Below are positions 55,386 to 63,960 of a DNA stretch of 64,000 nucleotides, one piece after another (the stretch's first letter is position 1; each line of letters opens with the position of its first letter). This stretch comes from JAIPAN01 sp040403555 (GTDB lineage: Bacteria; Bacteroidota; Bacteroidia; Sphingobacteriales; Sphingobacteriaceae): NCBI GenBank assembly GCA_040403555.1, contig JBBAKN010000001.1, forward strand, positions 372,001 to 436,000, written 5' to 3'. A program made the translations under genes and the position numbers. The notes beneath the pieces are model-generated. The model worked only from the letters and a program-made list of their open reading frames with translations. It was not told the DNA's origin and made no database searches.

Positions 55386-55739
55386 TTACTTTTTAGCAAA
55401 ATATGCGGCATAGCTTGCCTCATCAAAGCCTAACAAAATACCTTGGTTAGACTCTAAAACGGGCCGTTTTGTTACACTCGTCTTCTGCTGTATTAACTCA
55501 AATGCTGCATCTTTATTTTGAATGCCTTGTTGAATTTCTAAGGGTAATTGCTTCCACGTAGTACCTCTTTTGTTTACCAAGGCTTCCCAACCCACTTGGT
55601 TGGCCCATGTTTCTAATTTATCTAGGCTAATCCCTTTTTTCTTAAAATCGTGAAAGATATAGTCTACCTCGTGGACTTTCAGCCAATCGAGGGCTTTTTT
55701 AACCGTATTGCAATTGGGTATGCCGTAAAGGGTAATCAT
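55386..55739 (-). CDS. ArsC/Spx-family reductase-like protein
   Basis: A 117-residue thioredoxin-fold protein of the ArsC family (YffB/Spx group). It has a single N-terminal Cys10 in YGIPNCNTVKKALDWL and the conserved TKRPVLES loop with the anion-binding Arg. The second Cys of the CxxC redox pair is absent, as in YffB-like members, so arsenate reduction is uncertain; a glutathione- or thiol-dependent reductase is possible. It follows pth by 1 base (pth ends at 55741) and is probably co-transcribed. Confidence 0.88.
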   Translation of the reverse strand: MITLYGIPNCNTVKKALDWLKVHEVDYIFHDFKKKGISLDKLETWANQVGWEALVNKRGTTWKQLPLEIQQGIQNKDAAFELIQQKTSVTKRPVLESNQGILLGFDEASYAAYFAKK

Positions 55740-55740
55740 G

Positions 55741-56301
55741 TTATTTATTAAAGTTAGTCATGGTTAACTCGGGGCCAATGGCCACAAAACTTTCAATCAT
55801 TTGTATGCTTTTATCTATTAAAGTCGGTAATTCGGGCTGTTCGGTTGCATCAAATCCGCTTAATACATAATCCACTTGACGGCCTTTGGGAAAATTATCG
55901 CCAATGCCAAAGCGAATGCGTGGATAATCGGAATGACCCAACACCGCCTCAATACTTTTTAATCCGTTGTGGCCTGCATTGCTTCCTTTGGGTTTTAAAC
56001 GCAGCGTTCCAAAAGGCAGTGCTAAATCGTCTACCACAATAAGTACCCGCTCGGCCGGAATGGCCAATTCCTGCATCCAATAGTTAAGGGCTTTGCCACT
56101 TAGGTTCATAAAGGTGGTGGGCTTTATGAGGCAGAGTTTTTTGCCTTTAAACGAAACTTCGGTATAGCCGGCCAAACGCATGGTGGTAAAACTGGCGCCT
56201 GCTTTTTTGGCCAATTCATCTAACACCATAAAGCCAATATTATGCCTGTTATCGGCATATTCGGGGCCTATGTTTCCTAATCCAACTATAAGGTATTTCA
56301 T
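55741..56301 (-). CDS. pth: peptidyl-tRNA hydrolase
   Basis: Recycles tRNA from drop-off peptidyl-tRNA; 186 residues from MKYLIVGLGNIGPEYADNRH (a 13-codon upstream extension is not conserved). The catalytic His is in the NRHNIGF motif (family His20 equivalent), with Asn and Asp in FMNLSGKALNYW and VDDLALPFGTLRLKPKGSNAG-type segments. It lies after rplY, a common Bacteroidota pairing. Confidence 0.96.
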   Translation of the reverse strand: MKYLIVGLGNIGPEYADNRHNIGFMVLDELAKKAGASFTTMRLAGYTEVSFKGKKLCLIKPTTFMNLSGKALNYWMQELAIPAERVLIVVDDLALPFGTLRLKPKGSNAGHNGLKSIEAVLGHSDYPRIRFGIGDNFPKGRQVDYVLSGFDATEQPELPTLIDKSIQMIESFVAIGPELTMTNFNK

Positions 56302-56340
56302 GGATAACAAATATAAAAAAAGACTGGGCTTAGTGGGCAT

Positions 56341-56373
56341 AAAAAAAGCGCCCCGTTTCGGAGGCGCTTTTTT
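56341..56373 (-). terminator. terminator after rplY
   Basis: AAAAAAAGCGCC and GGCGCTTTTTT form a stem around a CCGTTTCGGA loop that can itself pair. It separates rplY from pth; the pth start lies about 40 bases further on. Confidence 0.85.
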
Positions 56374-56391
56374 CTGAGAAGCAAGGCTGTA

Positions 56392-56967
56392 TTAACTAGT
56401 TGCTTCTTGTTCTGCTTGTTTTAATGCACGAGACATTACTACAGAAACGATGGTATCATCGGCGTTGTTGATTATTTGGAATGTATCGAAGCTTAAATCG
56501 CCAACACGTACAGATTTTCCTAACTCTAATACTTCAATACCTACTTCAACGTATTGTGGCATATCTTTAGCGAATGCTTTAACACGCAGTTTACGTAGTT
56601 TTTGGATTAATTTACCCCCCATTTTAACGCCTGGAGAAGTACCGGTTAATTTTACCGGAATTTCCATTACAAATGGTTTGCTTTCGTTTACTCTTAAAAA
56701 GTCAACGTGCAAAATTTGTTCGGTTAATGGGTGGAATTGGATGTCTTGCAATACCGCTTGCGCTTTGGTACCTTCTACATCAATGTCAACGAAATGAACG
56801 TCTGGCGTATACACCAAGCCTTTCAGATCAGCTGCGGACACGGCGAAGTGGATTTGGTTGTCTCCACCATAAAGAACTGCAGGCACTTTGCCTTCGTAAC
56901 GCAATTCTTTAGCGTCTCTTTTCCCTACGTTCTCTCTACGAGAACCGCTAATAGCAAATGATTTCAT
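56392..56967 (-). CDS. rplY: 50S ribosomal protein L25/general stress protein Ctc
   Basis: The long CTC-type L25 that binds 5S rRNA; 191 residues. The N-terminal domain begins with SGSRRENVGKRDAKELRYEG and VPAVLYGG. The C-terminal TL5-like domain has ILHVDFLRVNESKPFVMEIP and SPGVKMGGKLIQKLRKLRV. It follows prs by 31 bases. Confidence 0.97.
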   Translation of the reverse strand: MKSFAISGSRRENVGKRDAKELRYEGKVPAVLYGGDNQIHFAVSAADLKGLVYTPDVHFVDIDVEGTKAQAVLQDIQFHPLTEQILHVDFLRVNESKPFVMEIPVKLTGTSPGVKMGGKLIQKLRKLRVKAFAKDMPQYVEVGIEVLELGKSVRVGDLSFDTFQIINNADDTIVSVVMSRALKQAEQEATS

Positions 56968-56998
56968 TTTTTAATTTATTATATATCTAACGTTATTG

Positions 56999-57943
56999 TT
57001 ATTCTACTTTAAATAGGTCCGATATCGAGCCGTGTTCGTTTACGTTGGCAATGGCTTTGGCAAACAAGTCGGCGGTTGATAAGACCTTAATTTTGCTACT
57101 CTCCTGTTTTAATGGGATCGTATCGGTAACTATTAATTCTGCCAAGGCAGAATTTTCAATGGTTTCGTAAGCCTTGCCCGATAATACGGCATGGCTACAA
57201 ACAGCTCTTACACTATTGGCTCCGTTTTCCATAATTAGGGAAGCGGCTTTGGCCAAGGTTCCGGCGGTATCGCAAATATCGTCTATCAATACAATATCTT
57301 GCCCGCTTACGTCTCCAATAATCGACATTGATTCGATTTCGTTAGCACGTTTTCTTGTTTTATCGCAAATAACCACTTCGGCATTGAAATATTTAGCAAA
57401 CGTACGGGCACGGTAAGAACCTCCCATATCAGGCGATGCAATGGTTAAATTCGGTAGGTTTAAGCTCTTAATATAAGGCACAAAAATTACCGAAGCATCC
57501 AAATGGTCAACCGGAATGTCAAAGAACCCTTGTATTTGTGCAGCATGCAAATCCATCGTCATAATACGGTGGGCACCCGCTGCAGTAATCAGATTGGCAA
57601 TAAGCTTTGCACCTATGGCTACTCTGGGTTTATCTTTTCTATCTTGACGTGCAAAACCAAAATAAGGAACCACCACAGTAATGTAGTGGGCCGATGCTCT
57701 TTTGGCTGCATCTGTCATGAGCAATAATTCCATCAAATTTTCGGTTGGCGGAATGGTGCTTTGTATTAAGAAGATATCGCATCCTCTTACAGATTCGTTA
57801 AAGTGTGGTTGAAATTCGCCATCGCTAAAACGAGAAAGTGAAACATCGCCCAGTGGCTTACCATACGATTCTGCTATTTTTTGGCCCAAAACCGTAGTTC
57901 CAGAACCAGCAAATAGTTTTACAGGATTAAATTGTAAGGGCAT
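56999..57943 (-). CDS. prs: ribose-phosphate pyrophosphokinase (PRPP synthase)
   Basis: Makes PRPP from ribose-5-phosphate and ATP for nucleotides, His and Trp; 314 residues. FSDGEFQPHFNESVRGCDIF, the flexible-loop FGFARQDRKDKPRVAIGAKL and the PRPP motif DIVLIDDICDTAGTLAKAAS are present. Only about 20 bases lie between its start and a hairpin terminator behind the tRNA-Gln gene, so its own promoter is not obvious. Confidence 0.98.
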   Translation of the reverse strand: MPLQFNPVKLFAGSGTTVLGQKIAESYGKPLGDVSLSRFSDGEFQPHFNESVRGCDIFLIQSTIPPTENLMELLLMTDAAKRASAHYITVVVPYFGFARQDRKDKPRVAIGAKLIANLITAAGAHRIMTMDLHAAQIQGFFDIPVDHLDASVIFVPYIKSLNLPNLTIASPDMGGSYRARTFAKYFNAEVVICDKTRKRANEIESMSIIGDVSGQDIVLIDDICDTAGTLAKAASLIMENGANSVRAVCSHAVLSGKAYETIENSALAELIVTDTIPLKQESSKIKVLSTADLFAKAIANVNEHGSISDLFKVE

Positions 57944-57963
57944 AACCTTTTTGTTTGACGTTT

Positions 57964-57999
57964 AAAAAAATTCGGATTGCGGGAAATACACAATCCGAA
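57964..57999 (-). terminator. terminator between tRNA-Gln and prs
   Basis: On the minus strand TTCGGATTG, a 10-base loop, CAATCCGAA, then T7. It starts 11 bases after the tRNA and ends 20 bases before the prs ATG. Confidence 0.85.
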
Positions 58000-58009
58000 C
58001 TCTTTGATG

Positions 58010-58080
58010 TTGTCCTACCAGGATTCGAACCTAGACATACTGGACCAAAACCAGTTGTACTACCTTTATACTATAGGACA
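58010..58080 (-). tRNA. tRNA-Gln (anticodon TTG)
   Basis: The minus strand folds into a full cloverleaf: acceptor TGTCCTA/TAGGACA, D arm, anticodon stem ACTGG/CCAGT with loop TTTTGGT (anticodon TTG), and T arm with TTCGAAT. The discriminator base is A; CCA is not encoded. It has a canonical promoter and a terminator of its own. Confidence 0.95.
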
Positions 58081-58116
58081 ATCTCCAAAAACCAACTCGT
58101 GTTGGCAAATGGTTTG

Positions 58117-58148
58117 CAAATATAGAGGGATAAATACTAATCTGCAAA
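58117..58148 (-). promoter_or_regulatory. promoter of tRNA-Gln
   Basis: On the minus strand TTTG (58148-58145), 20 bases, then TATATTTG (58124-58117); this fits TTTG-N19-TAnnTTTG. A perfect inverted repeat TGCAAAT-GA-ATTTGCA (58143-58158) overlaps the -33 element. Confidence 0.8.
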
Positions 58149-58212
58149 TGAATTTGCATTTTAGCCCGAACAAATCATGGGCTGTTAAATTCTGTTAAGA
58201 GCAAGACTTGTA

Positions 58213-58245
58213 TTGCCCATATTTAAATTCTATTCCTTATTTTCG
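58213..58245 (+). promoter_or_regulatory. possible promoter of the DUF2723 gene
   Basis: TTG (58213-58215), 22 bases, TATTTTCG (58238-58245), one mismatch from TAnnTTTG; the start codon is at 58269. The rest of the region between 57944 and 58268 holds the tRNA, its promoter and its terminator. Confidence 0.3.
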
Positions 58246-58268
58246 ACTCTTCTAAAGGAAAATCGTTT

Positions 58269-61200
58269 ATGAACTATTCAAAAATTAATAATCTGGCCGG
58301 ATGGGTAACTTTTCTGATCGCATCTATCACCTATATTTTAACCTTAGAACCTTCTACGAGTTTTTGGGATTGTGGCGAATTTATTGCTGCAGCGTATAAA
58401 TTGCAAGTAGTACACCAGCCGGGCGCTCCACTATTTCTGATGGTTCAGAAAATGTTCTCCTTGTTGGCTGGTGGCAACACCTCCCAAATAGCTTATTTTA
58501 TGAATGTAGGCTCAGCACTTTGCAGTGGTTTAACTATATTATTTTTATTCTGGACCATTACAGCTCTTGCCAAAAAAGTAGTGGCAAAAACCAATGAAGA
58601 GCTCAGCAAAGGACAATTAATTAGTATTATTGGAAGTGGATTAGTGGGTGCTCTTGCCTATACCTTTTCAGATTCTTTTTGGTTTTCTGCAGTAGAATCT
58701 GAAGTGTATGCCATGTCATCTTTATGTACAGCCATAGTTTTTTGGGCCATTTTAAAATGGGAAGCGCAAGCCAATGAATCTGGGGCAGACCGCTGGATTA
58801 TTTTCATAGCCTATGTGATGGGGCTTTCTATTGGTGTGCACTTATTAAACTTACTAGTAATACCAGCCATTGCCTTGGTATATTATTTCAAACGCAACGA
58901 AAATGCAACGCCAAAAGGAACCATTTTAGCACTCATTACCGGAATTGCAATTCTAGGAGTTATTCAATACGGCGTCATTCAATACCTCATTAAACTAGCC
59001 GCAAATTTCGATTTATTCTTTGTAAACTCACTAGGATTCGGCTTTGGCAGTGGTGTACTCGTATTTGCACTCTTACTGATCGGAGCTATTGTGTATGGTA
59101 TTCGCTACAGTATCCGCAAAAGCAAAGCGGTATTAAACCTAGCCTTGCTTTGTTTCACCTTCATTTTATTAGGCTATAGTTCTTTTGCCATGCTGATTAT
59201 TAGAGCACAAGCTAACCCAAGTTTAAATAACTCCGATCCGGATAATGTATTTGCCATGTTGAGTTACTTAAATAGAGAACAATATGGCGACAGGCCTTTG
59301 GCATACGGGCACTATTTCGATTCTAAACCGATAGATGTAACCGAAGGGGCATCTATATACCGCAAGGGTGAAACTAAATATGAAATTGCTGGTAAAAGGA
59401 ACGAATACGTTTACGATCGCAATACCTTGCTACCCAGAATGTATAGTGATGATCCTAGCCATGTTGGCTTTTATAGAGATTGGATGCAGCTGGGCGAAAC
59501 CGGCTCACCTAGTTTTACTGATAATCTAGGTTTTCTATTTAGCTACCAAACTGGCTTTATGTACATGCGTTATTTTGCTTGGAACTTTGTGGGCAGACAA
59601 AATGATGAACAAGGCAATGGAAATTATTTAGAAGGGAATTGGATTACTGGTATTAAATCCATAGATAATTTACACATTGGCGGCCAAGATGCGCTTTCGC
59701 AAGGAGCCAAAACACAGGTTGCTTACAACCGCTTCTTTGCCCTACCATTCATTTTGGGCCTAATAGGACTATTTTGGCATTTTAAACGCCAAGAAAAAGA
59801 CGCAGGTATTGTAACACTCTTATTTTTCTTTACCGGCATGGCCATAGTATTGTATTTAAACCAAACGCCTTTTCAACCAAGAGAGCGTGATTATGCCTAC
59901 ACCGGATCTTTCTACGCTTTTGCCATTTGGATTGGTTTAGGGGTTGCAGCAATTTCGGAGTTCTTGAGCAAAAAACTAAACCCTCAAAATGGCGCCATTT
60001 TAGCCACGCTTATTGGCCTGTGTATGGCACCGGCCTTAATGGCCAAAGAAGGCTGGAACGACCACGATAGATCAACCAAATATACGCCTAGAGATTTTGC
60101 AGTTGATTACTTAGAATCGTGTGCACCCAATGCTATTTTATTCACCTATGGCGATAACGACACCTACCCTATTTGGTATGCCCAAGAAGTAGAAAATATC
60201 CGTCCAGATGTACGGGTAATTAACTTAAGCCTTTTAGGCACCGATTGGTATTTACGTCAGTTAAAAGGAAAAATAAATGAAGCAGAGCCAGCTCCATTAA
60301 GCATGACTAATGAAAAATTTGTACAAGGTGTGCGTGATATTCTATACTACCAAGATATCGGATTAAAAGAACCCGTTGAACTTAAAAACTTGGTAGATTT
60401 TCTTTTATCGGATGCCGATGCCGATAAAGTAGGGTACGAAAGTGGTGATAAACAAAATTTCTTGCCTACCAAAAACTTTAAACTCAGCATAAACCCCAAA
60501 GAAGTGCTTGCAACGGGAACATTGCCGGCTAGCTTAAAAGATAAAATTACGCCTACTATGACTTGGACTTACAATAAAAATCAAGTTACTAAAGATAATT
60601 TAGGCTTATTAGACATCTTAGCGCACAATAATTGGAAGCGCCCCATTTATTTTGCCATTACCGTACCATCAGACAATTATGCCGGCTTAGATAAATACTT
60701 ATACAAAGAAGGTTTTGCCTACCGCTTATTGCCATTACAACCAAGTGCAACTGCCGATAGAGAGTTATTAAATACCTCTACCATGTACACCAACATGATG
60801 ACAAAGTTCCGTTGGGGTAACATGAAAAATGCTAGCTACTTAGACACCGAGTCTACCCGAATGGTGCTCATCATCATCAACAACTTTAATATTTTGGCCG
60901 AGCAATTACTTTTGGAAGGCAAAGTTGTTGAAGCGAAAAAAACACTAGATAAATGCCGAGAGGTACTGCCCGATAAATTATACTCAATGAGTTTTGCCGT
61001 GCGCACCTATTTTACTGCAGATTTACTGTATAAAGTTGGTGAAACCCAAAAAGCAAATGCACTCATTAGCAAAGTGTGTGATTATGTAAGCGACGAGGTG
61101 CGCTATTTTATTGCCATAGAAAAAGTCAAACCCAATGCAGCTAGCAACGACATCCAATTGGGGCTTTCTATCTTAAATGAAGCCATTAGAACAACCGATA

Positions 61201-61277
61201 CTCAAGGGCAAAAAGAATTAAACACGCATATCAAAAAACAATTTGAAGAGTTGCAGTCGAGCTTAACGCCAAGATAA
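58269..61277 (+). CDS. DUF2723 integral membrane protein (GT117-like glycosyltransferase family)
   Basis: A 1002-residue inner-membrane protein. The first ~550 residues hold about ten or more transmembrane helices and the conserved first-loop acidic pair Asp34/Glu37 in FWDCGEFIAAAYKLQVVHQP, as in GT-C enzymes of the PMT/OST type. The C-terminal part is soluble, with YGDNDTYPIWYAQEVENIRP and a helical TPR-like region. DUF2723 proteins are widespread in Bacteroidota and are classed as GT117, thought to take part in protein O-glycosylation or lipid-linked sugar transfer; activity here is inferred. It is followed by a strong terminator. Confidence 0.9.
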   Translation: MNYSKINNLAGWVTFLIASITYILTLEPSTSFWDCGEFIAAAYKLQVVHQPGAPLFLMVQKMFSLLAGGNTSQIAYFMNVGSALCSGLTILFLFWTITALAKKVVAKTNEELSKGQLISIIGSGLVGALAYTFSDSFWFSAVESEVYAMSSLCTAIVFWAILKWEAQANESGADRWIIFIAYVMGLSIGVHLLNLLVIPAIALVYYFKRNENATPKGTILALITGIAILGVIQYGVIQYLIKLAANFDLFFVNSLGFGFGSGVLVFALLLIGAIVYGIRYSIRKSKAVLNLALLCFTFILLGYSSFAMLIIRAQANPSLNNSDPDNVFAMLSYLNREQYGDRPLAYGHYFDSKPIDVTEGASIYRKGETKYEIAGKRNEYVYDRNTLLPRMYSDDPSHVGFYRDWMQLGETGSPSFTDNLGFLFSYQTGFMYMRYFAWNFVGRQNDEQGNGNYLEGNWITGIKSIDNLHIGGQDALSQGAKTQVAYNRFFALPFILGLIGLFWHFKRQEKDAGIVTLLFFFTGMAIVLYLNQTPFQPRERDYAYTGSFYAFAIWIGLGVAAISEFLSKKLNPQNGAILATLIGLCMAPALMAKEGWNDHDRSTKYTPRDFAVDYLESCAPNAILFTYGDNDTYPIWYAQEVENIRPDVRVINLSLLGTDWYLRQLKGKINEAEPAPLSMTNEKFVQGVRDILYYQDIGLKEPVELKNLVDFLLSDADADKVGYESGDKQNFLPTKNFKLSINPKEVLATGTLPASLKDKITPTMTWTYNKNQVTKDNLGLLDILAHNNWKRPIYFAITVPSDNYAGLDKYLYKEGFAYRLLPLQPSATADRELLNTSTMYTNMMTKFRWGNMKNASYLDTESTRMVLIIINNFNILAEQLLLEGKVVEAKKTLDKCREVLPDKLYSMSFAVRTYFTADLLYKVGETQKANALISKVCDYVSDEVRYFIAIEKVKPNAASNDIQLGLSILNEAIRTTDTQGQKELNTHIKKQFEELQSSLTPR

Positions 61278-61294
61278 GCGAATTTACAAGACAT

Positions 61295-61332
61295 AAAAAA
61301 AGGGGGCTTAATCAATTAAGCCCCCTTTTTTT
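61295..61332. terminator. bidirectional terminator
   Basis: GGGGGCTTAAT and ATTAAGCCCCC around a 2-base centre, flanked by A7 and T7, between the convergent DUF2723 and accA genes. Confidence 0.92.
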
Positions 61333-61346
61333 ATACAACATTGTTT

Positions 61347-62303
61347 TTATTCGTTCACCACCCCCATACTGCAAAATTTCTCAATACGCTGGTTCACCAG
61401 TTCATCAATATCTATTTTCTTAAGTTTAGACAAATCTTTTACCACCTGCTCTTTAATGGTTTGCGCCATTAATCCAGGGTTTCTGTGCGCACCGCCCAAA
61501 GGCTCCGGTACTACCCCATCAATTAATTTATTGGCAAACATATCTTTAGAAGTGAGCTTTAAACATTCGGCGGCTTTTTCTTTAAAATCCCAACTACGCC
61601 ATAAAATAGACGAGCAAGATTCTGGAGAAATTACAGAATACCAGGTATGTTCTAACATGTATACTTTATCGCCAATACCAATACCCAAGGCACCGCCCGA
61701 AGCTCCTTCGCCAATAATAAAGCATAGGATAGGCACTTTTAACACCGACATTTCTAATAAATTTCTAGCAATTGCCTCCCCTTGGCCACGTTCTTCGGCC
61801 TCTAAGCCCGGGTAAGCACCCATGGTATCTATAAAAGAAATAACAGGCTTATTAAACTTCTCGGCCAATTTCATTAAGCGCAAGGCTTTTCTATATCCCT
61901 CTGGATTTGCCATACCGAAATTACGGTATTGGCGCTCTTTCGTATTTTTTCCTTTCTGATGACCAATAATCATTACGGTTTGGCCGCCCAAGGTGGCAAA
62001 GCCCCCGATAATTGCCTTATCGTCTTTTACGGTTCTATCGCCGTGCATCTCAATAAACTCGTCGCAAATTTGCTCTATATAATCTAAAGTTTGTGGCCTA
62101 TCCTGATGACGAGAGAGTTGTACTTCTTGCCAGCGGCTAAGATTTTGATACACTTCATTTTTTGTTTTTTCGAGTTTACTTTCTAGTTCTTTTACCTTAT
62201 CAGACATATTCACTTTTGTCTTTTCGGCAATCTGTTTCACCTTTTCAATTTCCTGATTTAAATCAGCAATTGGTTTTTCAAAATCAAAAGAAGTAGTATC
62301 CAT
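61347..62303 (-). CDS. accA: acetyl-CoA carboxylase carboxyltransferase subunit alpha
   Basis: With AccD it transfers carboxyl from biotin carrier to acetyl-CoA, the first step of fatty-acid synthesis; 318 residues. A coiled-coil N-terminus (EIEKVKQIAEKTKVNMSDKV) precedes the carboxyltransferase core with RPQTLDYIEQICDEFIEMHG, FIDTMGAYPGLEAEERGQGE and GEGASGGALGIGIGDKVYML. accD is not in this window. It is divergent from the SIMPL-domain gene. Confidence 0.97.
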   Translation of the reverse strand: MDTTSFDFEKPIADLNQEIEKVKQIAEKTKVNMSDKVKELESKLEKTKNEVYQNLSRWQEVQLSRHQDRPQTLDYIEQICDEFIEMHGDRTVKDDKAIIGGFATLGGQTVMIIGHQKGKNTKERQYRNFGMANPEGYRKALRLMKLAEKFNKPVISFIDTMGAYPGLEAEERGQGEAIARNLLEMSVLKVPILCFIIGEGASGGALGIGIGDKVYMLEHTWYSVISPESCSSILWRSWDFKEKAAECLKLTSKDMFANKLIDGVVPEPLGGAHRNPGLMAQTIKEQVVKDLSKLKKIDIDELVNQRIEKFCSMGVVNE

Positions 62304-62425
62304 GTTGCGCTCTTTTAGACCACTAAATTAGGCATTTCTACTACTAAATGAAAAATCAGATAAAATACCGCTTTCAAACAATAAGCCACAAACACAAAGC
62401 GTTGTTTCAAAAACATACAAATACT

Positions 62426-63151
62426 ATGATGCAAAATCGCTTTCTAGCACCCGCAGCCATAATGGGCTCGGCTATCATTTTATCGGTAATCATTTTTGCA
62501 GCCGCTTGGAAATCTTCAAAATCTGAAAATCAAACAATCAATGTAACAGGCTCTGCAAAAAAGAGTATTGTATCTGATTTAGGGATTCTTAGGCTAACCA
62601 TCAATGTAGAAGAACCCGGCCAATTGGGGGTGTACCAAAGCCTAAAAACTCAGGTACCTATAGTCATGAATTATTTAGCCAAGAAAGGCCTAAATAGAAA
62701 TAAAATGAGCGTGCAGGTGATGAGTGTATTTCCCAATTATATCTATAGCGAATCAGGTAGCCCCATAAGTGTGCGTTCTTACGGAGGCACACAAACCTTA
62801 GAGGTACAATCATCCAATGTAAATCTAATCAGAGATGTTTCGCTAGATGCAGCCTCACTTGTAGAAAGAGGATTAAGCGTTACCGTAAATGCGCCCGAAT
62901 ACTACTATACCAAACTCTCTGAAATTAAAATTGATATACAAGCAGATGCCGCCAAAGATGCCATGATACGTGGCCGACGCATTGCCGAAGCTACCGGCAG
63001 AAACTTGGGTGTATTGACTAATGCCCGAATGGGTGTTTTGCAGATTACACCCGAAAACTCCAATATAACTTCCGATTATGGCGTAAACGATGTAAGCGCT
63101 ATTAGAAAAGAAATAACCGCTGTAGTAAACGCTAATTTTTTAATCAATTAA
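62426..63151 (+). CDS. SIMPL domain-containing membrane-anchored protein
   Basis: About 240 residues. I prefer the ATG at 62426 (MMQNRFLAPAAIM) to an ORF start 26 codons earlier, because it puts a single N-terminal membrane segment (AIMGSAIILSVIIFAAAW) near the start. The rest is periplasmic and matches the SIMPL/DUF541 family: INVTGSAKKSIVSDLGILRL at the start, GGTQTLEVQSSNVNLIRDVS in the middle, DAAKDAMIRGRRIAEATGRN later. Family members relate to the outer-membrane/oxidative-stress protein YggE; the molecular role is unknown. Confidence 0.82.
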   Translation: MMQNRFLAPAAIMGSAIILSVIIFAAAWKSSKSENQTINVTGSAKKSIVSDLGILRLTINVEEPGQLGVYQSLKTQVPIVMNYLAKKGLNRNKMSVQVMSVFPNYIYSESGSPISVRSYGGTQTLEVQSSNVNLIRDVSLDAASLVERGLSVTVNAPEYYYTKLSEIKIDIQADAAKDAMIRGRRIAEATGRNLGVLTNARMGVLQITPENSNITSDYGVNDVSAIRKEITAVVNANFLIN

Positions 63152-63299
63152 GCTATGTCTATAGGGGGCCATATACCAATGAATTTGTAAACAGAGTTTA
63201 TCAAAATTTATTCTGCGATAACCTAGCACGCCCAACTTTATTAGCCGCCACCAACCAGATGCGCCATTTGATACTCCTTTAACCCAAACAATCTAAGCT

Positions 63300-63902
63300 A
63301 TGATTACACCTTACTTAAGTTCTATTTTAAGCATTTTTTTAGCCTTAGGTGCGCTAAATTTAAACACGCCCCAAACACAAAACGTACTAGGCGTGAAGGG
63401 GCCAATTGTTTTCGAAAAAACAAGCTTCAGCTTATCATGGAGTTCACACCCCTCAGCTACCTACTATAAACACGAGTACCTAGCCAAAGGCGTAAACCCC
63501 GACCAATATACAGAGATGTTCATGATTGAATTTTTAGCCGATGAATTAGCTTCTCCCAAAAATATGGCAGTGGAAAAAATTAGCAGTACCAACGATCGTA
63601 AACAAATAGACCCCTATGCATTTGCAGAGAGTTTAAAGCAAGATAAAAGCGGAAACGATGTGCTTATTAATTTTATACAAAGCGATGCCAATGGAAAAGC
63701 AGCTAGCATTGTGGAGTGGAATACCTATCGCTACATAAAAATTACGACCAAAGAAGGCAAAAAAGGCTTGTTACTACTTGCTATTAGCCGTAGAGCTTAC
63801 GGAAAATCGATTCCTGCATTTTTAAGTAAAATTAAATCACAAAAAAGCACCACAGCAGTTGCATTAGCCAAGTATAAAATACCTGAAATTACCTTAAAAT
63901 AG
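63300..63902 (+). CDS. conserved-looking exported protein, function unknown
   Basis: A 200-residue protein not recognised. A hydrophobic N-terminus (YLSSILSIFLALGALNLNTP) suggests a signal peptide or single anchor. The body mixes alpha and beta character (KTSFSLSWSSHPSATYYKHE, NTYRYIKITTKEGKKGLLLL, ISRRAYGKSIPAFLSKIKSQ). No cysteine or catalytic motif stands out. It follows the SIMPL gene after 148 bases with no clear terminator between. Confidence 0.55.
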   Translation: MITPYLSSILSIFLALGALNLNTPQTQNVLGVKGPIVFEKTSFSLSWSSHPSATYYKHEYLAKGVNPDQYTEMFMIEFLADELASPKNMAVEKISSTNDRKQIDPYAFAESLKQDKSGNDVLINFIQSDANGKAASIVEWNTYRYIKITTKEGKKGLLLLAISRRAYGKSIPAFLSKIKSQKSTTAVALAKYKIPEITLK

Positions 63903-63960
63903 TCGACAAAATTGGTTATAAAATTTGTACCTTTTGTGTGCAACTTAACCATGCTAAATA

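Noticed and set aside
55386..55739. Arsenic resistance operon
   Set aside because: Only an ArsC-like protein with a single Cys is present; no arsB/acr3 or arsR gene is nearby.
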